A stretch of DNA of 64,000 nucleotides from DAOULY01 sp034414595 (GCA_034414595.1 DAOULY010000018.1:4640-68639), one strand, 5' to 3'. Shown: positions 7,435 through 16,957, counted from the stretch's first letter. Notes: generated by a model not told the origin, from the letters alone. A program made the numbers and translations.

Positions 7435-7839
7435 ATGAGGTTTCTGCGAGGCCAGCGCGGGTTCACGCTGGTAGAGATACTCATAGCCGTCGCCATCCTG
7501 GCTGTACTGGCGGGCATCGCGGTCCCTGTGGTGATACATCTCAGGGGCGGGAGTGAGACGAGTGCTGCTGAGGCTGAACTCTCAAACATACAGGCAGCGG
7601 TGGATGCCATGATGTCAGACCAAGGATTGGAATCACTGTCTAACCCGGTTACCACTGCAACCAGCGACATGAAGAAGTTCCCTGATTGGGAGAGCGATAC
7701 TGCCGGTGGCTACGTGCTCTATCCCGACACGAAATACAAGAACTCAGACACTGACAAGTTTATTCGACAAGCCACCACGACAGGCACTTATACCTGTGCC
7801 GCAGATGGGACGGTCACACAAGCGGGCACGGGGTATTAG
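7435..7839 (+). CDS. pilA: Major type IV pilin-like prepilin
   Basis: 134 residues with a class III signal peptide: short basic leader, cleavage after Gly9, then FTLVEILIAVAILAVLAGIAVPVV with Glu at mature position 5. The rest is a small pilin head rich in Thr/Ala/Ser, with a single C-terminal Cys. AAAGGAGGTGA ends 5 bases before ATG 7435 and fixes the start against an upstream in-frame ATG at 7381. It is the only prepilin in the window with such a strong ribosome-binding site, which fits a highly made subunit. Prepilin peptidase is not in the window. Confidence 0.88.
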   Translation: MRFLRGQRGFTLVEILIAVAILAVLAGIAVPVVIHLRGGSETSAAEAELSNIQAAVDAMMSDQGLESLSNPVTTATSDMKKFPDWESDTAGGYVLYPDTKYKNSDTDKFIRQATTTGTYTCAADGTVTQAGTGY

Positions 7840-7967
7840 TGCCTTTGGAGCTCGCGTTGTTGCCGAGTAGTCTCCATCTCCTCGCCATGTTTGCTCGGAA
7901 TCTGGAGCGAGGGCTATGCCACAGCCGAGGAGATGGAGCGTAGCCAGAAAAGGATGGGGCAAGCCGA

Positions 7968-9146
7968 GTGATAAATGAAGGCAGGATGAGGCAACAGACA
8001 GCAAGCAGAGTGCTGGAAATGCGCCAACAGGCCCATCGGCCGAAAACACCAGAGGAATTGCTCAAGATATTTGCCGATGCTGCACCGATTGGCATCTACG
8101 TTGTCCAGGACGGGAAATTTCAGCTCACCAACCGCGAGCTCCAGGAGATCAGTGGCTTCAGCGGAGAGGCATTGTTGGGGGTCACTCCTCTAACAGACCT
8201 CGTGCATCCCGATGACAGAGATATGGTTAGGGAAAATGCTGTGCAGATGTTGAAGGGAAACCACTGCTCTCCGTATGAGTTCAGGGCTTTAGGCAAGGAT
8301 GGTGGGTTCATGTGGGTTATGGAAGCGGTGACTCCCATCGAATACCAGGGAAGACGAGCAACCCTGGGATACTTCATGGACATCACCGAGCAGAAGCGGG
8401 CGGAGGAAGCATTGCTCGAACTCGAGCGCATCAAGTCCGAGCTCATTGCCAGGGCCTCGCATGAATTGCGCACCCCGCTCTTTTCCATCCGTGGCTTCAC
8501 CAAGTTGCTTCTTGAGGATAAGGTACCCGATGCCGAGACCCGGAAGGAGTTTCTCTTACTCATAGACCAGAACAGTGAGCGCTTGAGCAATCTGGTGGAC
8601 GATATTCTCGATGCTTCAGTTATCGATGCTGGACGAATGGTCATCAAGAGAGAACACGCATCGCTAAAAGAAGTGGTGGAAAGGGTGGTGGCGAATCTCA
8701 GGAAGGTAGCCAAGGAAAGAGGTATCGCCTTAGAGGCGGAGCTGCCGGAGGTTCTGCCGGAAGTTATAGGGGAAGAGCGAAGGCTTGAACAGGTGGTTGC
8801 CAACTTAGTCGGCAACGCGATCAAGTTCAGCTACGAACACGGGCAGGTGGTGGTTAGAGCAGAGATGGGAGACGGTGAGTTGCTGGTGCATGTCATCGAC
8901 CGTGGCATTGGCATTCCTGCCGGGGATATTCCTCATCTCTTCGAGAAGTTCTATCAAGTCGATGGTTCTATGACGCGCACAACTGGCGGTACCGGCCTGG
9001 GACTCTACATTGTCAAGCATATTGTTGAGGCGCACGGTGGTCGTATATGGGTTGATAGCAAGGTGGGCGAAGGCAGCACTTTCAGCTTTACGGTGCCTTT
9101 AGCGGTTGCTTCTGATGAACGCACTTCACAGGAGCATGGGAGGTAA
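7968..9146 (+). CDS. PAS-domain sensor histidine kinase in the pilus operon
   Basis: 392 residues, no membrane segment. A PAS domain lies at about 28-142, ending in YFMDITEQKRAEEAL. HisKA follows with the phospho-acceptor His165 in ASHELRTPL, then HATPase_c with the N box NLVGNAIKF, G1 box DRGIGI and G2 box GGTGLGL. Transcription is presumably shared with the pilus genes. The start is GTG 7968, or ATG 7986 six codons later; neither has a strong ribosome-binding site. The cognate receiver is probably the next gene, 5 bases downstream. The PAS ligand is unknown. The kinase lies between the major pilin and the assembly ATPase. Confidence 0.9.
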   Translation: MINEGRMRQQTASRVLEMRQQAHRPKTPEELLKIFADAAPIGIYVVQDGKFQLTNRELQEISGFSGEALLGVTPLTDLVHPDDRDMVRENAVQMLKGNHCSPYEFRALGKDGGFMWVMEAVTPIEYQGRRATLGYFMDITEQKRAEEALLELERIKSELIARASHELRTPLFSIRGFTKLLLEDKVPDAETRKEFLLLIDQNSERLSNLVDDILDASVIDAGRMVIKREHASLKEVVERVVANLRKVAKERGIALEAELPEVLPEVIGEERRLEQVVANLVGNAIKFSYEHGQVVVRAEMGDGELLVHVIDRGIGIPAGDIPHLFEKFYQVDGSMTRTTGGTGLGLYIVKHIVEAHGGRIWVDSKVGEGSTFSFTVPLAVASDERTSQEHGR

Positions 9147-9151
9147 GACTA

Positions 9152-9583
9152 ATGGCGAAGAAGATATTGGCTATAGAAGATGACCCCGCTAGCGCTCGGC
9201 TTATAAGCTATACCTTGGAACAAGGAGGCTATCAAGTCCTGATGGCACCAAATGGCCTGGAGGGGCTCAGGAAAGCCCAAGAGGAAGAACCAGACCTTGT
9301 TATTCTTGATGTAATGTTGCCAGGCCTGGACGGATTTCAAGTCTGCCGCCGCCTACGCGCTGAACCTCGAACTAGACATCTGCCCATTTTGATGCTTTCT
9401 GCCAAGGCACAAGAAATTGACAAGGCCACTGGTCTCAAGGTGGGAGCCGATGACTACCTTACCAAGCCTGCTGATCCTGCGGAACTGTTGAGCCGGGTAG
9501 GGAGCCTGCTGGCCCAGAAGAGCACCGTGAATGCCGAGGCCATTGTCTTTCTTAGCTCCAACGGCCCTGAGGGCGTGACATGA
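9152..9583 (+). CDS. Stand-alone response-regulator receiver
   Basis: 143 residues, one REC domain: acidic pair in AIEDDPA, phospho-acceptor Asp53 in VILDVMLPG, conserved Thr/Ser in MLSAKA and Lys in LTKPADP. There is no output domain, so it acts by protein contact or in a phosphorelay, as CheY-like proteins do. It directly follows the PAS kinase and precedes pilB by 22 bases, making a role in controlling pilus assembly plausible (inference). Confidence 0.9.
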   Translation: MAKKILAIEDDPASARLISYTLEQGGYQVLMAPNGLEGLRKAQEEEPDLVILDVMLPGLDGFQVCRRLRAEPRTRHLPILMLSAKAQEIDKATGLKVGADDYLTKPADPAELLSRVGSLLAQKSTVNAEAIVFLSSNGPEGVT

Positions 9584-9605
9584 ACATAGAGAAGGATTTG
9601 TAGCA

Positions 9606-11318
9606 ATGGACAAGATGACCATATTGACAAGGACGGTGCTGAGGAAAGGTATTGGCGAGATGCTTGTCGAGGCAGGCCGGATCACGGCCGATCAGCTGGA
9701 GAAAGCATTGGGGCTCCAGCTCAAGCAGAATCGCAAGCTTGGCCAAATCTTGGTGGAGCAAGGGCTGGTTACTCCCGAAGACATAGCCACAGCGCTCAGT
9801 ATTCAACTGAACATGCCTTTTATCGACTTGAAGCTGCATATGGTTCAGCCGAACGCCCTCCGGCTAATCCCCGAACAGACTGCTCGAAAACACACTCTCA
9901 TACCGCTCGATATCATTGGCGATTCGCTGTTGGTGGTCATGGCAGACCCTGGCGATATTCGTGCCATCGAAGATGTCAGCGCCCAGGCGAAGATGAGAAT
10001 TCAGCCGGCGGTGGGTATTCCGGCTGAGATACATGAGGCGATCGACCTCAACTACAAAGCACTTGGCGAGATTGAGAGGCAGATTGAACAATTTGCACCT
10101 CCACCCGGGCCATTTGAAGAATCAGAGGCTCTTGTGTCCCGAGACATCATTGCCCAGGCGCCCGTCGTGCGGACGGTGGATCTGCTTATTGCGCAAGCCC
10201 TCAAAGAACGTGCATCGGATATTCATATCGAGCCTCAGGAGGACAGGGTTCGGATTCGCTACCGTGTCGACGGTGCTCTCCATGATGTAATGTCTCTGCC
10301 CTTAGGCACTCTTGGGCCGTTGGTTTCCAGGATGAAAATCTTGGCCGGGATGAACATAACCGAACAAAGGCGTCCCCAGGATGGGCAGTTTTCAATTGCA
10401 GGAGAGGGCTGGGAAGCAGACATTCGCGCCGCTACCTATGAGACTGCATACGGAGAAACAGTTGTTCTGCGCATCCTGAATAAGTCCCTATCGCTTTTCA
10501 GCTTACCTGAGCTCGGTTTCCTGCCCGAGGCCCTCAAGAAGTACCGAGATATGCTTAAGATCCCTTATGGCATGATCCTAGTTGCCGGTCCCACTGGTTC
10601 AGGCAAGACTACCACCCTTTATGCCTCCATAAACCAGCTCGACCGGAATGAACGCAATATTGTAACGATTGAAGATCCCATAGAGTACCACTTTATAGAT
10701 ATCAAGCAGACTCAGGTTAACCCCAAGGCAGGGCTGACCTTCGCCATCGGCCTGCGCGCCATAATGCGGCTTGATCCGGATATCATTCTTGTCGGCGAAA
10801 TACGCGATAGTGACACGGCCAGGACGGCGATTCAAGCTGCCCTTACTGGGCATCTGGTGCTCTCTTCTATCCACGCCAACGACGCTGTTGGCGTACTGTT
10901 CAGGCTCATTGATCTGGGCGTCGAGCCGTATCTCATTTCGTCTGCACTGGTCGGAATCGTTGCCCAGCGCATGGTTCGCCGGATCTGCCCTCACTGCCGC
11001 GAGACCTACCAGCCCTCCATAGAAGAGAGCATCGCTTACGAGCAAGAAATGGGCCAGCACCAGGCAAATTTCTACCACGGGGCCGGATGCAATCTTTGCG
11101 CCAACACCGGTTACTTGGGAAGAACAGGGGTGTTTGAAGTTCTGCCTTTGAGCGAAGATGGTCGGCGCTTGTTACTGGAAGGTGCCAGCGCCGTTGATAT
11201 CAAAGCACAAGCGCTGAGGGAGGGGATGGTGACTCTAAGACGGGATGGAATGCTGAAGGTGAAAGATGGGATCACCACCCCCCATGAGGTGCTGCGCAAC
11301 GTTTTCTCTATCAGCTAA
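9606..11318 (+). CDS. pilB: Type IV pilus assembly ATPase PilB/GspE
   Basis: 570-residue hexameric AAA+-like ATPase that powers pilin polymerisation on the inner face of the membrane. An MshEN/T2SE-N domain lies at about 15-155, a class of domain known in some homologues to bind c-di-GMP. The Walker A GPTGSGKT is at 328-335, followed by the Asp box, Walker B (LDPDIILVGEIRD) and His box. The tetracysteine zinc site CPHC..CNLC lies near 458-495. Length is normal for the family. No PilT retraction ATPase is present nearby. Confidence 0.94.
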   Translation: MDKMTILTRTVLRKGIGEMLVEAGRITADQLEKALGLQLKQNRKLGQILVEQGLVTPEDIATALSIQLNMPFIDLKLHMVQPNALRLIPEQTARKHTLIPLDIIGDSLLVVMADPGDIRAIEDVSAQAKMRIQPAVGIPAEIHEAIDLNYKALGEIERQIEQFAPPPGPFEESEALVSRDIIAQAPVVRTVDLLIAQALKERASDIHIEPQEDRVRIRYRVDGALHDVMSLPLGTLGPLVSRMKILAGMNITEQRRPQDGQFSIAGEGWEADIRAATYETAYGETVVLRILNKSLSLFSLPELGFLPEALKKYRDMLKIPYGMILVAGPTGSGKTTTLYASINQLDRNERNIVTIEDPIEYHFIDIKQTQVNPKAGLTFAIGLRAIMRLDPDIILVGEIRDSDTARTAIQAALTGHLVLSSIHANDAVGVLFRLIDLGVEPYLISSALVGIVAQRMVRRICPHCRETYQPSIEESIAYEQEMGQHQANFYHGAGCNLCANTGYLGRTGVFEVLPLSEDGRRLLLEGASAVDIKAQALREGMVTLRRDGMLKVKDGITTPHEVLRNVFSIS

Positions 11319-11351
11319 CAAAGGATAGTAGTTCATGATGTAGAGCAGACC

Positions 11352-12557
11352 ATGCCTTATAAGTACATAGCTTACACAGAAGACATGGCGGTGGTGGAAG
11401 GCACGGTTGGTGCCACTACCGAGGGCCTGGCAAAAGAGGCACTTCGACAGTCAGGCTATAGGCTTCTTAGCCTGAAAGCCGTCAGGCCAAAGCCGAGTAT
11501 TAGACGTTCGTTGCCAATCCTTTTTGGGGTTAAGGCTCACGATGTGATTGCCTTCTCAAGGCAGCTGGCTACCCTGATCGAGAGGGGTACCGCTACCCTT
11601 AGTGCCCTTCAGCTACTCAGCGATCAGATTCGAAACACTGCCTTCAAAGAAGTTGTTATGGCCATCATCCAAGATATCCAACAGGGTAGCTCTTTGGCCG
11701 AGGCAATCAGCAGGCATCCCCAGGCGTTTCCACCGATCTATAGTCGTATGGTCAAGGTGAGCGAACAAACTGGAAATCTCGAAGTGGTCTTAAGGCAGAT
11801 GGCCAGCTACATGGAAAGGGAAAAGGCTGTGATAAAGAAGGCAAGTAGAGCGATGATTTATCCTGCTTTCATCCTGCTGCTGGCCGGTGCAGTGGCCACT
11901 ATTATGGTCACCTTCACCTTGCCCCCTCTCTTGGAGCTTTTTACCGAATTCGAAACGCAGCTACCTCTGCCGACGAAGCTTCTGATCGCCATCGTGGGCT
12001 TTGTTGTTACGTATAAGTTCTATCTGGCAGCAGCCGTGGTTGCCATTGCGACCTTGCTTGTCTGGTTCCTGAGAAGACCTGCTGGCCGTTGGATGGTTGA
12101 TAAGCTGCTGCTCAGAATACCGCTGATTGGCCCGGTCAATAACCTGCGTGAGACGTCTCACTCCAGTCGCACGATGGCTATGTTGTTAGGTGCAGGGCTG
12201 CCTATGCCCGAGATAATGGATATGGTCGTCCAAACCACTCGGAACAGGGTCGTGCGTGAGGCATGGGAAGATGTTCGAGGGGACATACTGAAAGGGCGCG
12301 GGCTTTCTGGCTCCATGACCGCAAATGGGTTGTTTTCCCCATTCCTTGTCCAGGTAGTGAAGATAGGCGAGCAGGCAGGCACCCTTAGTGAAGACCTGAC
12401 GGCCGTTGCCGAATCATATGAGCAAGAGGTCGATGAAAGAGTCAATAAGCTCGTGTCGATGCTGGGGCCTTTCTTGCTTTTGGTAATCGGCCTGATTGTT
12501 GCTTTCATCGGAATTTCAATAATCATGCCGATTTACTCCATCATGGGGTCTGTATGA
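11352..12557 (+). CDS. pilC: Type IV pilus inner-membrane platform protein PilC/GspF
   Basis: 401 residues. Two T2SF domains (about 65-190 and 265-395) are separated by membrane segments (ILLLAGAVATIMVTFTLP, FYLAAAVVAIATLLVWFL), with a third at the C-terminus (FLLLVIGLIVAFIGISIIMP). It anchors PilB and pilin traffic in the cytoplasmic membrane. It lies 33 bases after pilB, in the usual pilB-pilC order. Confidence 0.93.
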   Translation: MPYKYIAYTEDMAVVEGTVGATTEGLAKEALRQSGYRLLSLKAVRPKPSIRRSLPILFGVKAHDVIAFSRQLATLIERGTATLSALQLLSDQIRNTAFKEVVMAIIQDIQQGSSLAEAISRHPQAFPPIYSRMVKVSEQTGNLEVVLRQMASYMEREKAVIKKASRAMIYPAFILLLAGAVATIMVTFTLPPLLELFTEFETQLPLPTKLLIAIVGFVVTYKFYLAAAVVAIATLLVWFLRRPAGRWMVDKLLLRIPLIGPVNNLRETSHSSRTMAMLLGAGLPMPEIMDMVVQTTRNRVVREAWEDVRGDILKGRGLSGSMTANGLFSPFLVQVVKIGEQAGTLSEDLTAVAESYEQEVDERVNKLVSMLGPFLLLVIGLIVAFIGISIIMPIYSIMGSV

Positions 12558-12596
12558 CAACGGGAGGCTCAAGGTAGGAAAGGATGAGGCAAAACG

Positions 12597-12989
12597 GTGA
12601 TACAGCGTGTGTGGACGAGAAGAATGACCTTTGCAGGTCAAAGGGGGTCAGGTTTGGTCGAATCTCTGATCGCTGTGGCGATCGTGGGAATCGCCGTTAC
12701 TACTCTTATCGTGACTCTCTCCACAGGTTCAATTGCTGGCCAAAGAACTGACCAGCGCGTTACTGCGGAGAACCTGGCCCGAACGCAACTGGAGTATACC
12801 AAGGGCCAATCATATCGCGTTGCCCCTGCCGTGTATGACACCATAACCCCATTACCGGCGGGCTATTCTATCACGGCAGAGGCGTCGTCCATCAGCGGCC
12901 GCGATACTGATATACAGAGAATCACGGTAACCGTGATCTACGATGGCGACACTGTGCTGCTCATGGAAGATTTCAAGGTGGACCGATGA
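12597..12989 (+). CDS. Minor pilin-like protein (PilV/GspI type)
   Basis: 130 residues. After a basic leader, GSGLVESLIAVAIVGIAVTTLIVTLS is a prepilin N-terminus with Glu5. The LVESLIAVAIVG form is typical of PilV/GspI minor pilins. The start is GTG 12597 with GGATGAGG upstream. It overlaps the next minor pilin by 4 bases, indicating coupled translation. Minor pilins prime assembly and form the fibre tip. Confidence 0.82.
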   Translation: MIQRVWTRRMTFAGQRGSGLVESLIAVAIVGIAVTTLIVTLSTGSIAGQRTDQRVTAENLARTQLEYTKGQSYRVAPAVYDTITPLPAGYSITAEASSISGRDTDIQRITVTVIYDGDTVLLMEDFKVDR

Positions 12990-13465
12990 AGATGGGCACT
13001 GACCAAAGAGGGATGACGCTGGTCGAAACCATAATGGCTGCTGCCATTACAGTGATGCTTGCCGGCGTACTGGGATCGGCCATATTCCAGTTCATGCAGG
13101 GCACCGAGGAAGGCAACGACCAATTCAGAGCCCTGCATGATGTGCAAAATGCGGGGTACTGGATTACCCTGGACGGAAAGAGGGCGGAGACGAGCAATCT
13201 CGTCGAAGGGGCCCAGCCTGTTGACGGTATGACTCTGAGCTGGACGGACGGGGGTCAAGCTCATACTGTTGTATACGCTCTTTCGGGCAACGACCTACAG
13301 CGGAATCACAACGGTACCATAACACTCGTAGCTCGACATGTGTCGAGCGTTGGATTCTCAACCTCCCAAGGGATTATCACGGCCACTGTCGCCTCTTCGC
13401 CCGATGGGCGGTGGGAAGTAAGCGAAGAGGCGACATACAAAGTGTATTCCCGACCAACGGACTGA
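12986..13465 (+). CDS. Minor pilin-like protein (PilW/GspJ type)
   Basis: 159 residues. The leader ends RG, then MTLVETIMAAAITVMLAGVLGSAIFQF, a class III prepilin N-terminus with Glu5. The head domain (DVQNAGYWITLDGKR..., late GRWEVSEEATYKVYSRP) resembles PilW/GspJ-like proteins. It overlaps the preceding gene and sits 20 bases before the next, in a run of three minor-pilin genes. Confidence 0.82.
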   Translation: MKMGTDQRGMTLVETIMAAAITVMLAGVLGSAIFQFMQGTEEGNDQFRALHDVQNAGYWITLDGKRAETSNLVEGAQPVDGMTLSWTDGGQAHTVVYALSGNDLQRNHNGTITLVARHVSSVGFSTSQGIITATVASSPDGRWEVSEEATYKVYSRPTD

Positions 13466-13484
13466 GTGCCCGTGAGGAAGAACA

Positions 13485-14795
13485 ATGAAAGGGGAAAAGG
13501 GACAGTCGCTAACCTTGGCTCTGGTCGCCCTGAGTGTGGGCGCACTCCTCGTAACCCCTTTTCTGCAGAGCGTGAGTGTCAACAGTATTGCTTCCCGAAA
13601 CTACAGCAGTTCAATAGAACAGCAGTATTCTTCCGATGCTGGGGTTGAGGATGCAATCTGGAACTTGACCAACGAGGCGCTTGCCGCTCAGCTGACTGTC
13701 CCAGGGGACACCGTCAGCTATTCCCTCAGCGAGTCGATTAACGGCGTTGTGCCCAGTATTACCGTAACCCGAGACAAGGTGATTATATCCAGCGATGATT
13801 TCGAGAGCGGCGGCTGGTCTGGAGGCAGCGGCTGGCTTAATGATTGGTATCAAGCAGGTGACACCAGCATCGTAACCAATGGAAGCCCTTACCAAGGAGA
13901 CTACCACCTGCGGCTGAGACAGGACACCGGATATGTGAAACGGGCTGTTGACCTTTCTCATCAGCCCAGTGCCAGTCTCCAATTTTGGGCCAAGGCGAGG
14001 TCCTTTGAAAGCGGCGAAGAGGCACGCTGCCTGATCAGCTCCAATGGAAGCGACTGGACAGCGGTCAAGACCTGGGTAGATGGAGATGACGACAGTATCT
14101 ATCACTTCTACGATATCGACTTGTCGTCGTACACACTCTCCAGCGAGTTCTGGATCGCCTTTGAGGCCAATATGTCGGGAACTGGTGACTATCTCTACGT
14201 CGACGACCTTAGCGTGGGCAGGGTACTCCCCGGTGCTGTTCTGGGTTTGCCCAGCGACGACTTCGAAAGCGGAGGCTGGTCTGGAGGCTCAGGCTGGCTA
14301 TATGACTGGTATCACGAGGGCGCTTCCGGGATCACAAACACGGATAGTCCCCATGAAGGGAGCTACCACCTGAGAATGAGAAGAGGCAATAGCTACGTTG
14401 ATCGGGCTGCGGATCTCTCTGGACTGTCCGGTCTCCATCTCCAGTTCTGGGCCAAGGTTCGTTCTTTTGAAGGTGGTGACTATGTGGAGTGTCTGGTGAG
14501 CCCCGATGACAGCCAGTGGACTACGGTCAAGACCTGGACCAGCGCCGATAGCGACAATACTTATCATTTCGTCGATATTGACCTCTCGCCATACACCATG
14601 TCCAGCGAGTTCTGGATCGCCTTCGACTCGGAGATGAACAACAGGAACGACTATTTCTATGTCGATGGCTTGAGGATAGTCGGTGCCATTGCCTATGAGA
14701 TTGTTACCAGCGCTGGCAATGAAAGGACCAGGGTAGACATAGTGATACGAGATGGGAATGTCTCCATCCGCTCCTGGCAAATAGAAAGGCAATAG
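13485..14795 (+). CDS. PilX-like minor pilin with two tandem lectin-like (MAM-type) modules
   Basis: 436 residues, much longer than ordinary PilX (about 170-200). The N-terminus GQSLTLALVALSVGALLVTPFLQS lacks the usual Glu5 and resembles PilX-N-like integral pilus proteins. Residues about 104-245 and 258-400 are two copies of one module. Each begins DDFESGGWSGGSGWL, runs through HLRxR..LQFWAKxRSFE and ends SSEFWIAF..DYxYVDxL. This pattern is seen in MAM/concanavalin-like jelly-roll adhesion domains. The copies begin 154 residues apart. A surface or tip adhesin role is inferred. Confidence 0.78.
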   Translation: MKGEKGQSLTLALVALSVGALLVTPFLQSVSVNSIASRNYSSSIEQQYSSDAGVEDAIWNLTNEALAAQLTVPGDTVSYSLSESINGVVPSITVTRDKVIISSDDFESGGWSGGSGWLNDWYQAGDTSIVTNGSPYQGDYHLRLRQDTGYVKRAVDLSHQPSASLQFWAKARSFESGEEARCLISSNGSDWTAVKTWVDGDDDSIYHFYDIDLSSYTLSSEFWIAFEANMSGTGDYLYVDDLSVGRVLPGAVLGLPSDDFESGGWSGGSGWLYDWYHEGASGITNTDSPHEGSYHLRMRRGNSYVDRAADLSGLSGLHLQFWAKVRSFEGGDYVECLVSPDDSQWTTVKTWTSADSDNTYHFVDIDLSPYTMSSEFWIAFDSEMNNRNDYFYVDGLRIVGAIAYEIVTSAGNERTRVDIVIRDGNVSIRSWQIERQ

Positions 14796-14806
14796 GAGTG
14801 ACTGAC

Positions 14807-15379
14807 TTGAAGTCCGTTCTTCATAAACCATCTGCTATTAAGAGACGGCGGTGGATGAGAGTCAAGCTCTCCACCCTGGCTTTGATTGTCATTGTTGCTG
14901 CCCTCGTGGCAAATGCCGTGCTGGGAGTGATGTATTTCCAGAAACAGAGTCAGCAAGCATCGCTGGCTTCTCAGCTCACTGCAAGTAAGGAGTCACTCGC
15001 GGAATACGATAGCACTGCCAGCCTGGAGGAGCAGCTGGCAGCCGCAGAAGCGAGATTGATGGCTGAGCAAGCATACTTCCCCGACAAACTCAGCAGCGAT
15101 GCCATTTTGAATACCATTCTTCAGTTAGCCCAGGAGAGCCAAGTCACGATTGTAGAAATCAGAACGCAGCCCGAGAGTGATGAAAACGTGGGCAATCATA
15201 CATATTCCGCCCTGTCTATTCATCTACAGGTCACGGGTAGTGTTACCGAGCTACAAACCCTTGTTAACAAACTGGAAACGGGAGAACTCAAGGCGGTTGG
15301 TATAGATGAGGTTCGCATCACCGAGATGAAGGGATCGCCCGCTGCGAGCTTGGACTTTTCTGTCTATGCGCGGCGTTGA
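14807..15379 (+). CDS. pilO: PilO-like pilus alignment protein
   Basis: About 190 residues. A single N-terminal membrane helix (LSTLALIVIVAALVANAVLGVMYF) is followed by a coiled coil (about 45-90) and a small alpha/beta domain, the PilO/GspM architecture. PilO with PilN links the cytoplasmic PilM ring to the envelope. Start choice: AGGAG (14794-14798) fits TTG 14807 with 8-base spacing, whereas GTG 14798 overlaps the SD itself. Sequence similarity to PilO is too low to see beyond architecture and gene order. Confidence 0.7.
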   Translation: MKSVLHKPSAIKRRRWMRVKLSTLALIVIVAALVANAVLGVMYFQKQSQQASLASQLTASKESLAEYDSTASLEEQLAAAEARLMAEQAYFPDKLSSDAILNTILQLAQESQVTIVEIRTQPESDENVGNHTYSALSIHLQVTGSVTELQTLVNKLETGELKAVGIDEVRITEMKGSPAASLDFSVYARR

Positions 15380-15410
15380 CTATCGTTCTCTTTTGTTTGG
15401 GAGGTGTCCC

Positions 15411-16859
15411 CTGTTCTCGAAAAGCATCGTTACTCTGAATATCGAAGCAGACAATGTGAGATTCCTCGTAGCAAGAGGAAAGCGGGCCCGATACTGGGGT
15501 AACATGCCTCTGGCACCTGGGCTTGTTAAAGATGGCCTTATCGCGGACCCGGCAAAGGTGAGTTTGGCCATCGATAGTCTGCTTCTGGAAAGGAAGGTGC
15601 CCAAGCGCAGAGTCATAGCCAGCGTAAGTGGTCTGCGCTCCGCCCCTCGGATACTCAGTCTACCTAAGATAAAGTCGAAGTTGCTGGGGGAGGCCATCCA
15701 AAATGAGTCAGAGAGGGAAATGCCTGTCCCTTTGGATGAGCTATATCTCTCTTGGCAGCTCATTGGTGCCAGAGATTCGGAACACCAGTTTCTTGTCCTT
15801 GGCGTACCGCGAAACTTACTTGATACCGAGGTTCAAACGCTGGCGCAGGCTGGCATAAAGCCGCAAGTTATGAATCTTAAGCCTCTGGCGCTGGCCAGAG
15901 CAGTGCACCGAGAAGAGGCACTGATCATCGATCTGGAGCCTGAGAACTTTGACTTGGTCGTGGTGGTTGATGGCGTCCCTGTAGTCATGCGAACCGTCAT
16001 CTCGAGGGGTGAAGGGGTGATGTTAGAGGATAGGATTCGGCAGCTGACAGATGAGCTTTCCCGAACTGTAGATTTCTACAACAGCAGCCACCCAGAGCAT
16101 ACTCTTGGCTCGGCAACGCCGGCTTTTCTCACCGGGCCACTGGCAGATGACACCACTGCTTGTGAACTTGTTAAAGCGGCCATAGGTAACCCAATTGAGA
16201 CATTGGCCCCTCCCTTTGAATATCCTGCCAGCCTGCCTGTCGCTGAATATGCTGTCAATATTGGCCTTGCTCTTGGGCAGGCTCTAGCAAAAACTGCTGG
16301 TAACTCGGCCACTGCTCATCTTCCCGTTGCCAATCCAAATGTGCTTCCACAAGAGTATAGACCGCGACCGCTGTCGCCAACTCGCATACTCTATCCGTTG
16401 GCGGCAATACTCCTTTTAGGCCTCCTGTTCTTCGTGTTGTGGATGAAGATTGGCAGCGAAGCGAACATCGCCGGAATCCAAAGTGAACTCGACAGCGTCA
16501 ATCAACAACTCCTTCAGATGAGTCAATTCGTTGACACCGTCAATGGTACAGAGGCGGAAGCGGACAGTTTGAAGGAAGAGCGCGAGTCTATCCTCGGCAC
16601 AGGGGGCTTCACGGATAGCTTGCAATATGTTCTCGGTTCACTTCCCTCTGGAGTTCAACTCACATCGATAACTCAAACGGAGGACAAAATAAGTCTCTAT
16701 GGCGATGCTGATAACAGCTCGGGCGTTACCAGCTATGTTGCCGCTCTGGAGCAAACGGGCGGATTCTCCACAGTATATGTGGCTTCTTTGTCTGGGAGTG
16801 GAAGCTCGACAACATTCAGCATTGTGTGTGTCATCAGCAGTACTGGCGCAACTCAGTGA
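15411..16859 (+). CDS. PilM-PilN fusion protein
   Basis: A single chain combines an actin-like PilM domain (about residues 1-310; LNIEADNVRFLVARG at the start, TRTVDFYNS-like helix later) and a PilN unit (membrane helix ILYPLAAILLLGLLFFVLWM, coiled coil, C-terminal domain). PilM and PilN are usually separate proteins that bind each other, so the fusion fixes a 1:1 ratio. Start: GGGAGG at 15399-15404 lies 6 bases before CTG 15411, giving the usual PilM-like N-terminus. An in-frame ATG at 15366 lies inside pilO without a ribosome-binding site. A CTG start is rare, so this is a reasoned but unproven choice. Confidence 0.8.
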   Translation: MFSKSIVTLNIEADNVRFLVARGKRARYWGNMPLAPGLVKDGLIADPAKVSLAIDSLLLERKVPKRRVIASVSGLRSAPRILSLPKIKSKLLGEAIQNESEREMPVPLDELYLSWQLIGARDSEHQFLVLGVPRNLLDTEVQTLAQAGIKPQVMNLKPLALARAVHREEALIIDLEPENFDLVVVVDGVPVVMRTVISRGEGVMLEDRIRQLTDELSRTVDFYNSSHPEHTLGSATPAFLTGPLADDTTACELVKAAIGNPIETLAPPFEYPASLPVAEYAVNIGLALGQALAKTAGNSATAHLPVANPNVLPQEYRPRPLSPTRILYPLAAILLLGLLFFVLWMKIGSEANIAGIQSELDSVNQQLLQMSQFVDTVNGTEAEADSLKEERESILGTGGFTDSLQYVLGSLPSGVQLTSITQTEDKISLYGDADNSSGVTSYVAALEQTGGFSTVYVASLSGSGSSTTFSIVCVISSTGATQ

Positions 16860-16957
16860 TGGACATTGAACACTTTAAGTAGCGGACCTGTGTTTTGTTT
16901 TGGGAGGCAACACTTGAGAGCACGTTTGCGGAATAAGGAAACAGGAGGGAATGATTA

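Noticed and set aside
13795..14640. Repeat region considered as a mobile-element or CRISPR-like repeat
   Set aside because: The similarity is a coding-level module duplication within one gene.
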